A DNA stretch of 64,000 nucleotides, from the NCBI RefSeq assembly GCF_022698165.1, contig NZ_JALDAY010000012.1:124001-188000 (forward strand), written 5' to 3'. Position 1 is the stretch's first letter; every line of letters begins with the position of its first letter. Positions 16,550 through 23,082 of the stretch are shown piece by piece. The DNA is from Streptomyces cylindrosporus. GTDB lineage: Bacteria > Actinomycetota > Actinomycetes > Streptomycetales > Streptomycetaceae. Under the pieces are notes generated by a model. The model saw only the letters and a program-made list of their open reading frames with translations. It ran no database searches and was not told where the DNA came from. Both the position numbers and the translations under genes were made by a program.

Positions 16550-16869
16550 GTTGCGACCTTCCGGCGTTCGCTCAGAGGACGCTCAAATCCGGATAACGAT
16601 CGCGTCACCGGCGCGGCCGGGACCGCCCGCGTTGACCCTCGTATGTCCGCTTCTTCCTGTGTGATGCGCCACAAGTCGCCCGGATGATCAATGTTGCGGC
16701 CGTGATAAATCTTCACGACCGCCCGGCGAACACCACCCATGTTCGGCCGGGTGCGCCACCGAGCCGGTAACCGCCGGCGGGCAACCGCTCCATCAATCCG
16801 GGGGGATCGAGACCCGATCCGAGGCCGACGAGAGGCCCGGGTCGGCATGGAGAAAGGCGCACACCAGAC
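16550..16869 (+). promoter_or_regulatory. Structured leader of the amino-acid permease gene
   Basis: This 320-bp gene-free region holds an inverted repeat CGTGA-N7-TCACG at 16701-16717. A nested stem GAGC(C)GGT / ACCGCTC spans 16761-16790 with an inner CCGCCGGCGG. A second stem, GACCCG (16811-16816) with CGGGTC (16838-16843), lies about 25 bp before the start codon. The concentration of secondary structure just before the permease suggests a cis-acting RNA or operator region. No known riboswitch class is assigned with confidence. Confidence 0.4.
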
Positions 16870-18297
16870 ATGACCTCCGCTCAGGTCGACAACGCGGGGC
16901 AGACCTCCGAAGAGGGGTACGAGCGCGGACTCGGCAGCCGCCAGGTCCAGATGATCGCGATCGGCGGCGCCATCGGCGTCGGCCTCTTCCTGGGAGCCGG
17001 GGCGAACATCGCCAAGGCCGGTCCCAGCCTCATCGTCATGTACGCCCTCGCCGGCGTGATCATCTTCTTCATCATGCGGGCGCTCGGCGAACTGCTCCTG
17101 TACCGCCCGGTGTCGGGCTCCTTCGCGGAGTACTCCCGCGAGTTCCTCGGCCCGTTCTTCGGCTACTTCACCGGCTGGACGTACTGGCTGATGTGGGTGG
17201 TCACCGGCATGGCCGAGCTCACCGCCGCCGCGATCTACGTCAACTACTGGTTCCCGGACATCCCGCAGTGGGTGACCGCCCTGGTCTTCCTGGTGGTCCT
17301 GTTCGGGGTCAACCTGATCTCCGTGAAGCTCTTCGGCGAGCTGGAGTTCTGGTTCTCGATGGTCAAGGTCACCGCCCTGATCGGCATGATCGTCATCGGC
17401 CTCGGCGTGCTCACCTTCGGCTTCAGCAGCGCCGGCGACACCGCCGCCGTCTCCAACCTCTGGGCCTTCGACGGCTTCTTCCCCAAGGGCGTCGGCTCGT
17501 CCCTGATGACCCTCCAGGGCGTCATGTTCGCGTACCTCGCCGTCGAGCTGGTCGGCGTCACGGCCGGCGAGTCCGAGGACCCGGAGAAGACCCTCCCCAA
17601 GGCAATCAACACCCTCCCCTGGCGCATCGCCCTCTTCTACGTCGGCGCGCTCACCGTCATCCTGTGCGTCGTCAAGTGGACGGAGTTCGCCCCGGGCGTC
17701 TCGCCGTTCGTCGCCGCCTTCGCGAAGATCGGCATCCCGGCCGGCGCCGGCATCGTCAACTTCGTCGTCCTCACCGCGGCCCTGTCCTCCTGCAACTCGG
17801 GCATGTACTCCACGGGCCGCATGCTGCGGAACCTGGCCGACAGCGGCGAGGCCCCGGCGGCCTTCAGGAAGCTGTCCGCCTCCAGGACGCCCGCCCTCGG
17901 CATCACGGTCTCGGTCCTCTTCATGGGCATCGGCGTGGTCCTCAACTACGTCGTCCCGGAGAAGGCCTTCGGCTACGTCACCTCGGTGGCCACCGCGGCC
18001 GGCATCTGGACCTGGCTGATGATCCTGATCAGCCACGTCCTGTACCGCCGCGCGGTCGACGCGGGCCGCCTGCCGGCCTCGTCCTTCCCCGCCCCCGGCG
18101 GCGCGAAGTGCTCGTACGTCGCGATCGCGTTCCTGCTCTTCGTCACGGGCCTGATCGCGTACGACGCCGACTCCCGCGTCTGCCTGTACGTGATGGCCGG
18201 CTGGGCCGCCGCGCTGGGCGTGGGCTGGGCGGTGCTGAAGGCCCGCAACCCGCAGGTCGCCGAGCGCCGCGAGCCGGAGCTGCAGAAGGTGGGCTGA
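16870..18297 (+). CDS. Amino-acid permease, APC superfamily (AAT/GABA-permease type)
   Basis: The 475-residue protein has 12 hydrophobic segments. The N-terminal helix IGGAIGVGLFLGAGANIAKAGP is the amine-binding unwound helix of APC carriers, and ALGELLLYRPVSGSFAEY is the AAT-family signature. Substrate side chain cannot be told; homologues import GABA, proline, asparagine or related amino acids with protons. A hairpin terminator follows at 18316. The gene is preceded by the structured leader described separately. Confidence 0.9.
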   Translation: MTSAQVDNAGQTSEEGYERGLGSRQVQMIAIGGAIGVGLFLGAGANIAKAGPSLIVMYALAGVIIFFIMRALGELLLYRPVSGSFAEYSREFLGPFFGYFTGWTYWLMWVVTGMAELTAAAIYVNYWFPDIPQWVTALVFLVVLFGVNLISVKLFGELEFWFSMVKVTALIGMIVIGLGVLTFGFSSAGDTAAVSNLWAFDGFFPKGVGSSLMTLQGVMFAYLAVELVGVTAGESEDPEKTLPKAINTLPWRIALFYVGALTVILCVVKWTEFAPGVSPFVAAFAKIGIPAGAGIVNFVVLTAALSSCNSGMYSTGRMLRNLADSGEAPAAFRKLSASRTPALGITVSVLFMGIGVVLNYVVPEKAFGYVTSVATAAGIWTWLMILISHVLYRRAVDAGRLPASSFPAPGGAKCSYVAIAFLLFVTGLIAYDADSRVCLYVMAGWAAALGVGWAVLKARNPQVAERREPELQKVG

Positions 18298-18315
18298 TCG
18301 CTCCGCTCACCATGT

Positions 18316-18352
18316 GGGCAGCCCCGTACCACCCATCGGTACAGGGCTGCCC
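18316..18352 (+). terminator. Terminator hairpin after the amino-acid permease
   Basis: GGGCAGCCC-C-GTACC pairs with GGTAC-A-GGGCTGCCC around a 7-nt loop (14 pairs, one mismatch), followed by TTCTGCTT. It lies 18 bp after the permease stop codon and 20 bp before the JAMM protease start. Confidence 0.78.
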
Positions 18353-18372
18353 TTCTGCTTATCCTGGCGAAC

Positions 18373-18795
18373 ATGCTGACCATCACCCAGGCCCTCGTCG
18401 ACCAGATCGTCGCGCACGCGCGCAAGGACCACCCCGACGAGGCGTGCGGCGTCGTCGCGGGGCCGGCCGGCTCCGACCGCCCCGAGCGCTTCATCCCGAT
18501 GCTCAACGCGGCCATGTCGCCCACGTTCTACGAGTTCGACTCCGGCGACCTCCTCAGGCTCTACCGCGAGATGGACGACCGCGACGAGGAGCCGGTGATC
18601 GTCTACCACTCGCACACCGCGACCGAGGCCTACCCCTCCCGCACCGACATCTCCTACGCCAACGAGCCCGGCGCCCACTACGTCCTGGTCTCCACCGCCG
18701 ACACCGACGGCCTCGGCGACTTCCAGTTCCGCTCGTTCCGGATCGTGGAAGGCGAGGTCACGGAGGAGGAGGTCAGGGTGGTCGAGGCGTACTGA
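18373..18795 (+). CDS. mec: JAMM/MPN metalloprotease, CysO-cysteine hydrolase
   Basis: The 140-residue zinc protease has the complete JAMM motif: Glu in HPDEACGVV, then HSHTATEAYPSRTD giving His-x-His and the downstream Ser and Asp. In Mycobacterium tuberculosis the homologue Mec releases cysteine from the C-terminus of the sulfur carrier CysO. Here it stands upstream of cysO and cysM, so the same CysO-dependent cysteine pathway is expected. It may also trim the two residues beyond Gly-Gly of CysO. Confidence 0.9.
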   Translation: MLTITQALVDQIVAHARKDHPDEACGVVAGPAGSDRPERFIPMLNAAMSPTFYEFDSGDLLRLYREMDDRDEEPVIVYHSHTATEAYPSRTDISYANEPGAHYVLVSTADTDGLGDFQFRSFRIVEGEVTEEEVRVVEAY

Positions 18796-18816
18796 TCTCG
18801 AACCCTGGATGAAATT

Positions 18817-18846
18817 CGTCCGGAATGTGAGATCACACTCCGGACG
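18817..18846. promoter_or_regulatory. Perfect 8-bp inverted repeat overlapping the cysO promoter
   Basis: CGTCCGGA (18817-18824) and TCCGGACG (18839-18846) are perfect inverted copies 14 bp apart; an imperfect dyad GTGAGATCACAC fills the spacer. The right arm covers the expected -35 position for the -10 hexamer TACGAT at 18863. This suits a repressor operator better than a terminator, because no T-run follows. Confidence 0.45.
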
Positions 18847-18862
18847 GCCGACCGGGAATCGA

Positions 18863-18868
18863 TACGAT
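18863..18868 (+). promoter_or_regulatory. Likely -10 element of a leaderless cysO-cysM promoter
   Basis: TACGAT fits the TAnnnT pattern and ends 6 bp before the ATG of the short leader peptide at 18875, so transcription would start at or beside that ATG. No ribosome-binding site precedes the ATG, which agrees with leaderless translation. Confidence 0.5.
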
Positions 18869-18874
18869 GACCCC

Positions 18875-18970
18875 ATGGTTCTGAACGACGTGAGCATCGA
18901 GGCGCCGAGCACCATGCTCGTGGCGCGGCTGCACGTCGACCTGTGCAGGCTGAACAGCGCCATCTGTTGA
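18875..18970 (+). CDS. Cysteine-type leader peptide upstream of cysO
   Basis: A 31-codon reading frame encodes MVLNDVSIEAPSTM followed by LVARLHVDLCRLNSAIC and a stop. The ending RLHVDLCRLxSAIC matches the family of short actinobacterial leader peptides placed before sulfur and cysteine genes. Ribosome pausing at the Cys codons is thought to couple cysteine supply to downstream expression. It lies 88 bp before cysO on the same transcript. The family match is from memory; attenuation here is inferred. Confidence 0.72.
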   Translation: MVLNDVSIEAPSTMLVARLHVDLCRLNSAIC

Positions 18971-19058
18971 CGTTCCCTGCCGCCGTACGGCCGTGAGCCG
19001 CGGCGCGCGTCGTCGTGCGCCCACCGACCAGAACACTTCCCGACAGGAGCCCGCAACC

Positions 19059-19337
19059 ATGGCCATCGAGGTCCGCATCCCCACCATCCTCCGCACCTAC
19101 ACCGACGGTCAGAAGGCGGTGGAGGGCACCGGGGACACCCTCGCCGAGCTCTTCGCCGACCTCGAGACCCGGCACGCGGGCATCCAGGCCCGCATCGTGG
19201 ACAACGGCGAGCTGCGCCGCTTCGTCAACGTCTACCTGAACGACGAGGACGTCCGCTTCCTGGAGGGCATCAACACCAAGGTCGCCGACGGCGACAACGT
19301 CACGATCCTGCCGGCCGTGGCCGGCGGCATGGCCTGA
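19059..19337 (+). CDS. cysO: Ubiquitin-like sulfur carrier protein CysO (MoaD/ThiS family)
   Basis: The 92-residue beta-grasp protein starts at MAIEVRIPTILR after AGGAG. It carries a thiocarboxylate at the C-terminal Gly-Gly as sulfur donor for cysteine synthesis by CysM. The C-terminus reads ILPAVAGGMA: two residues follow Gly-Gly. The M. tuberculosis CysO ends at Gly-Gly, so this form should need proteolytic trimming, for which the JAMM protease upstream is the obvious candidate. Confidence 0.92.
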   Translation: MAIEVRIPTILRTYTDGQKAVEGTGDTLAELFADLETRHAGIQARIVDNGELRRFVNVYLNDEDVRFLEGINTKVADGDNVTILPAVAGGMA

Positions 19338-19342
19338 TCCGG

Positions 19343-20293
19343 ATGCGGTACGACTCCCCGCTCGCCGCGGTCGGCAACACCCCCCTGGTGTGCCTGCCGC
19401 GGCTCTCGCCGTCCGCCGACGTCCGCATCTGGGCCAAGCTGGAGGACCGCAACCCGACCGGCTCGGTCAAGGACCGCCCCGCCCTGCACATGATCGAGCA
19501 GGCGGAGAAGGACGGCCGCCTCACCCCGGGCTGCACGATCCTGGAGCCGACCTCCGGCAACACGGGTATCTCCTTGGCGATGGCCGCCAAGCTCAAGGGC
19601 TACCGCATGGTGTGCGTGATGCCCGAGAACACCTCGCAGGAGCGCCGGGACCTGCTCGGCATGTGGGGCGCCGAGATCATCTCCTCCCCGGCCGCGGGCG
19701 GCTCCAACACCGCCGTACGCGTCGCCAAGGAACTCTCCGCCGAGCACCCCGACTGGGTGATGCTCTACCAGTACGGCAACCCCGACAACGCCGGCGCCCA
19801 CTACGCCACCACCGGCCCGGAGATCCTCGCCGACCTCCCCTCCATCACCCACTTCGTCGCCGGCCTCGGCACCACCGGCACCCTCATGGGCGTCGGCCGC
19901 TACCTCCGCGAGAACAAGCCGGACGTGAAGATCGTCGCCGCCGAACCGCGCTACGACGACCTGGTGTACGGCCTGCGCAACCTCGACGAGGGCTTCGTAC
20001 CCGAGCTGTACGACGCCTCCGTCCTCACCACCCGCTTCTCGGTCGGCTCCGCGGACGCCGTCACCCGCACCCGCGAACTCCTCCAGCAGGAGGGCATCTT
20101 CGCGGGCGTCTCCACGGGCGCGGCCCTGCACGCGGCGATCGGCGTCGGCAACAAGGCGGTCAAGGCGGGGGAGCCCGCCGACATCGCGTTCGTCGTGGCC
20201 GACGGCGGCTGGAAGTACCTGTCGACGGGCGTGTACACGGCCGCGACGACCGAGGAAGCGATCGAGACGCTCCAGGGCCAGCTCTGGGCGTGA
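19343..20293 (+). CDS. cysM: Cysteine synthase, CysM type (CysO-dependent)
   Basis: The 316-residue PLP enzyme has the Schiff-base lysine in NPTGSVKDRPA, the substrate loop TSGNTGISLAM and the phosphate-binding GLGTTGTLMG. It starts 5 bp after cysO, so translation is coupled. In M. tuberculosis the equivalent enzyme uses O-phosphoserine and CysO thiocarboxylate; the linkage to mec and cysO supports that specificity here rather than sulfide and O-acetylserine. Confidence 0.93.
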   Translation: MRYDSPLAAVGNTPLVCLPRLSPSADVRIWAKLEDRNPTGSVKDRPALHMIEQAEKDGRLTPGCTILEPTSGNTGISLAMAAKLKGYRMVCVMPENTSQERRDLLGMWGAEIISSPAAGGSNTAVRVAKELSAEHPDWVMLYQYGNPDNAGAHYATTGPEILADLPSITHFVAGLGTTGTLMGVGRYLRENKPDVKIVAAEPRYDDLVYGLRNLDEGFVPELYDASVLTTRFSVGSADAVTRTRELLQQEGIFAGVSTGAALHAAIGVGNKAVKAGEPADIAFVVADGGWKYLSTGVYTAATTEEAIETLQGQLWA

Positions 20294-20321
20294 GGTCCTA
20301 AGTCGCGAGGTCCTAAGTCGC
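20292..20321. repeat. 15-bp tandem duplication spanning two convergent stop codons
   Basis: GAGGTCCTAAGTCGC is present twice in perfect tandem (20292-20306 and 20307-20321) and a third copy begins with GAGG. The repeat contains the cysM stop (TGA, 20291-20293) and the stop of the convergent PemK-like gene (20313-20315). Confidence 0.85.
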
Positions 20322-20768
20322 GAGGTGACGGACCTGGTCCCACAGCACCGGGTCCACCACCCCCACCCGCCGCCGGAACTCCCACACGGGAACCTCGCGC
20401 AACTCGTCGGTCTCCAGGAAGCTGGCCCGCCCCCTGGCATCGCCGACGGCCCCCGGCGGCAGCGGGATCACCCCGGCCCGCTCGTCGTGGTACTTGCTGG
20501 TGATCTTCGCGACCGTCGCCCGCTCCCCGTGCACCACCAGCACCAGACACGGCCGGTCCTTCGTCCCCGGCCCGTCCTCGAACGGCACGTTCGCCCACCA
20601 GATCTCCGCCGGCTTGGGCCGCCCGCCCCCGCCGCGCGGTCCGGGCCGCCCCGGCGGCCGGGTCCGCCGCCCCGCGGGCCGGCGCCCGCGCCCCCAGCCG
20701 TCGACGAGCGTGGCGACCAGCGCGAGCAGTACCACCGCCGCGAGCGCCAGCCACCAGGACGTGTCCAT
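20313..20768 (-). CDS. Membrane-anchored PemK/MazF-like protein
   Basis: The 151-residue protein begins with one transmembrane helix (WWLALAAVVLLALVATLV), then a basic Gly/Pro/Arg linker. A PemK-fold domain follows: AEIWWANVPFEDGPGTKDRPCLVLVV, the family RP(C/V)LVL motif, and the C-terminal LRRVGVVDPV-type element. MazF/PemK toxins are mRNA endonucleases, but no antitoxin gene lies next to this one and the membrane anchor is unusual. It may be a housekeeping PemK-like protein rather than a toxin. Convergent with cysM. Confidence 0.78.
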   Translation of the reverse strand: MDTSWWLALAAVVLLALVATLVDGWGRGRRPAGRRTRPPGRPGPRGGGGRPKPAEIWWANVPFEDGPGTKDRPCLVLVVHGERATVAKITSKYHDERAGVIPLPPGAVGDARGRASFLETDELREVPVWEFRRRVGVVDPVLWDQVRHLAT

Positions 20769-20980
20769 ACGACGACGTTACCGGCGCGCGCCCGCAGCCG
20801 CGCGCCCTCTCTCACACCTCACACGCCCCGCTTCCAGCCGAACCGGTGACACCACAGGTGAGTTCGCCCACAACGGCCCCTGGCGGAGGAGCGACGGGGG
20901 GTTTTGCGCCTTACGCTCGACGGACCGCACGACCCCCGTCTCCTTCCCAGAAAAGTCCCGCCAGCGGAGGTTTCTGTTTC

Positions 20981-21733
20981 ATGAAGCTCACCGTCGTCGG
21001 CTGCTCGGGGTCGTTCCCGTCCGCGGAATCGGCCTGCTCGAGCTACCTCGTCGAGGCCGACGGCTTCCGGCTGCTCCTCGACATGGGCAACGGCGCCCTT
21101 GGCGAGCTGCAGCGCCACTGCGGTCTCTACGACCTCGACGCGATCTTCCTCAGCCATCTGCACGCCGACCACTGCATCGACATGTGCGCGTACTTCGTCG
21201 CGCGCTACTACCGCCACGACGGCGGCCGCTGCGACCCCATCCCGGTCTACGGCCCCGAGGGCACCGAACACCGCCTGACCACGGCCTACGCCGACACCCC
21301 CACCGCCTCCTCGATGAGCGAGGTCTTCGACTTCCACACGGTCAAGCCGTCGACGTTCGAGGTCGGCCCCTTCACCGTGCACACGGAGCGGGTGGCGCAC
21401 CCGGTGGAGGCGTACGCCATCCGCGTCGAGCACGCCGGCAGGTCGCTGACGTACTCCGGGGACACCGGAGTGAGCGAGGCCCTGACCGAACTCGCCCGCG
21501 ACACCGATCTGTTCCTGTGCGAGGCCGCGTTCACCCACGGCAAGGAGAACATCCCCGACCTGCACCTCAACGGCCGCGAGGCAGGAGAGACGGCGACCCG
21601 CGCGGGCGCCCGCCGCCTGCTCCTCACCCACATCCCCCCGTGGACCGACCCCCAGGTCAACCTCACGGACGCCCGGGCGGTGTACTCCGGGCCGGTGGAA
21701 CTGGCGACGCCGAGGCGGTCGTACGAGATCTGA
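20981..21733 (+). CDS. MBL-fold metal-dependent hydrolase (RNase Z-like)
   Basis: The 250-residue protein starts at MKLTVVGCSGS behind GCGGAGG. It shows the metallo-beta-lactamase motif HLHADH, then GDTG and the distal LTHIPPW, which places it in the cyclic-phosphodiesterase / RNase Z-like group. Substrate unknown; the lack of a long flexible arm argues against a canonical tRNase Z. A perfect bidirectional terminator separates it from the convergent glycosyltransferase gene. Confidence 0.87.
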   Translation: MKLTVVGCSGSFPSAESACSSYLVEADGFRLLLDMGNGALGELQRHCGLYDLDAIFLSHLHADHCIDMCAYFVARYYRHDGGRCDPIPVYGPEGTEHRLTTAYADTPTASSMSEVFDFHTVKPSTFEVGPFTVHTERVAHPVEAYAIRVEHAGRSLTYSGDTGVSEALTELARDTDLFLCEAAFTHGKENIPDLHLNGREAGETATRAGARRLLLTHIPPWTDPQVNLTDARAVYSGPVELATPRRSYEI

Positions 21734-21737
21734 ACAG

Positions 21738-21773
21738 GCCCGGGCGGATTCCCGCCGCGGAATCCGCCCGGGC
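21738..21773. terminator. Bidirectional terminator, left edge of the glycocin-like cassette
   Basis: GCCCGGGCGGATTCC (21738-21752) and GGAATCCGCCCGGGC (21759-21773) pair perfectly over 15 bp with a 6-nt loop. The hairpin sits between two convergent stop codons 44 bp apart and can end transcription from either side. Confidence 0.9.
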
Positions 21774-21777
21774 TGGT

Positions 21778-23082
21778 TCAGGATGTGGCGTCGGGTGCCT
21801 CGGCCAGTACTCGGGCGAGCTGCGTGAAGTCCTCCTTCACTCCGTGACCGGCGCTGCGGGCGACCGCCTTGCGGTAGGCAGGGAGCACCGCCTCGTAGCG
21901 GCCGCCGGCCAGTGCGAGCGTCGCTTGCAGCTCGAACAGGCGGCCCATGAGGTGCCGGTCGGCGAGTTGTTCGTCCGCCTCGACCGACGCGATCGTGTCG
22001 ACGAGGGTCGAGAGCCGGCCCAGCAGTCGGCTCGACTCGAACAACGTGCGGTAGTAGGTGGCCTCCACCGTCCGCCCGGCCGCGCTCAGCAGAGCGGTGT
22101 ACGTCAGGAGGGCGTCGGTCTCGCCGAGCCGGAGGGCCAGCTCGCACAGCAGGCTCCAGGAGTCGACGATCCGCTCGGTGCGATAGCCGGGCGGCCCGGG
22201 CGGGACGACGTCCCCGGCGGCTTCGGCCAGCCGCCGGAACGCCGAGCGCAGTTCCGTTTCGGAGGCCGTCCGGCGGTCGAGGCCGTCGCGGACCTCGTAG
22301 TAGACCCACTTGGGGTTGTCCGGTTCCTCGGCCCGGGCCAGCTGATCGAGTCTGACGTAGAGCTGCCGTTTGCCTCGTCGCTCGATCACCTCCGGCAGAT
22401 ACCCGGTGTGGTCGAGGCGCACATCGACCTGGACGCGCTCCGGGGCGCGGCCTTCGGCGTCATAGGGGTGCTCATGGACACGCCCACGGAAGCGCAAGGG
22501 GCCGTCCGCCCGCAGGACGCGCTGGGTGTTGGTGTACGCCGGACCGCCCTGGTCGGCGATCACCGGCGAGACGACGAAGTCGCGGGTGCCGAGCAGGAAG
22601 TCGAGCACGGACAGGGCCCGCCGCAGCCGGCCCGAGTGTTCGGGCGCCAGCACCTCGTCGGCGTCCACGTACCACAGCCAGCCCTCGTCGACCTCGTCGA
22701 AGGCCAGGTTGCGTTGCCGTGAGAAGTCGTCGGCCCAGGGCGCGGAACGGATCCGCGCGTCGGCCCGGGCCCGCAGCGCTCGCTCGACGGTGGCGTCGGC
22801 GGATCCGGAGTCGATGAGCAGGCAGCGGTCGGTGTCCTCGGCGAGTGCGGTCAGACAGCGGGCTATGCGTTCCTCCTCGTCCTGGGTGAGTACCACCGCG
22901 GTCACCGGGCGAGGGCGGTACGACGCGTACGCCTCCGCCAGCCCGGCCGCGTCCGTGGACGGCAGTGGCGCTGCCGCCAGCCCCGGCGACACCGAGGCGA
23001 TCAGCGCGAGGTCGGAGGCGAACCGGGAGGTGGGAACGGCCCCGGGTACCTGGAGGAGGCCGAGCAGCTGGGAGAGCTTCAT
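21778..23082 (-). CDS. sunS: SunS-type peptide S-glycosyltransferase
   Basis: The 434-residue protein matches the sublancin transferase SunS throughout, as I recall its sequence. It starts with MKLSQLL, and residues about 57-300 form a GT2 (GT-A fold) domain with VVLTQDEEERIARCL, LLIDSGSADATV, the metal-binding DAD in WYVDADEVL, VVSPVI, and FRGRVHEHPY. A helical TPR-like C-terminal domain follows (about 300-430). SunS-type enzymes attach a hexose to a Cys or Ser side chain of a bacteriocin precursor in the cytoplasm. The start overlaps the exporter stop by 4 bp (ATGA), so the two are translationally coupled. The symbol is by homology. Confidence 0.88.
   Translation of the reverse strand: MKLSQLLGLLQVPGAVPTSRFASDLALIASVSPGLAAAPLPSTDAAGLAEAYASYRPRPVTAVVLTQDEEERIARCLTALAEDTDRCLLIDSGSADATVERALRARADARIRSAPWADDFSRQRNLAFDEVDEGWLWYVDADEVLAPEHSGRLRRALSVLDFLLGTRDFVVSPVIADQGGPAYTNTQRVLRADGPLRFRGRVHEHPYDAEGRAPERVQVDVRLDHTGYLPEVIERRGKRQLYVRLDQLARAEEPDNPKWVYYEVRDGLDRRTASETELRSAFRRLAEAAGDVVPPGPPGYRTERIVDSWSLLCELALRLGETDALLTYTALLSAAGRTVEATYYRTLFESSRLLGRLSTLVDTIASVEADEQLADRHLMGRLFELQATLALAGGRYEAVLPAYRKAVARSAGHGVKEDFTQLARVLAEAPDATS

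Noticed and set aside
16750..16850. Firm assignment as a c-di-AMP (ydaO) riboswitch
   Set aside because: The expected GGGGAACC and GACAGCTCACCTCG-like core elements are not both present; kept only as an unassigned structured leader.
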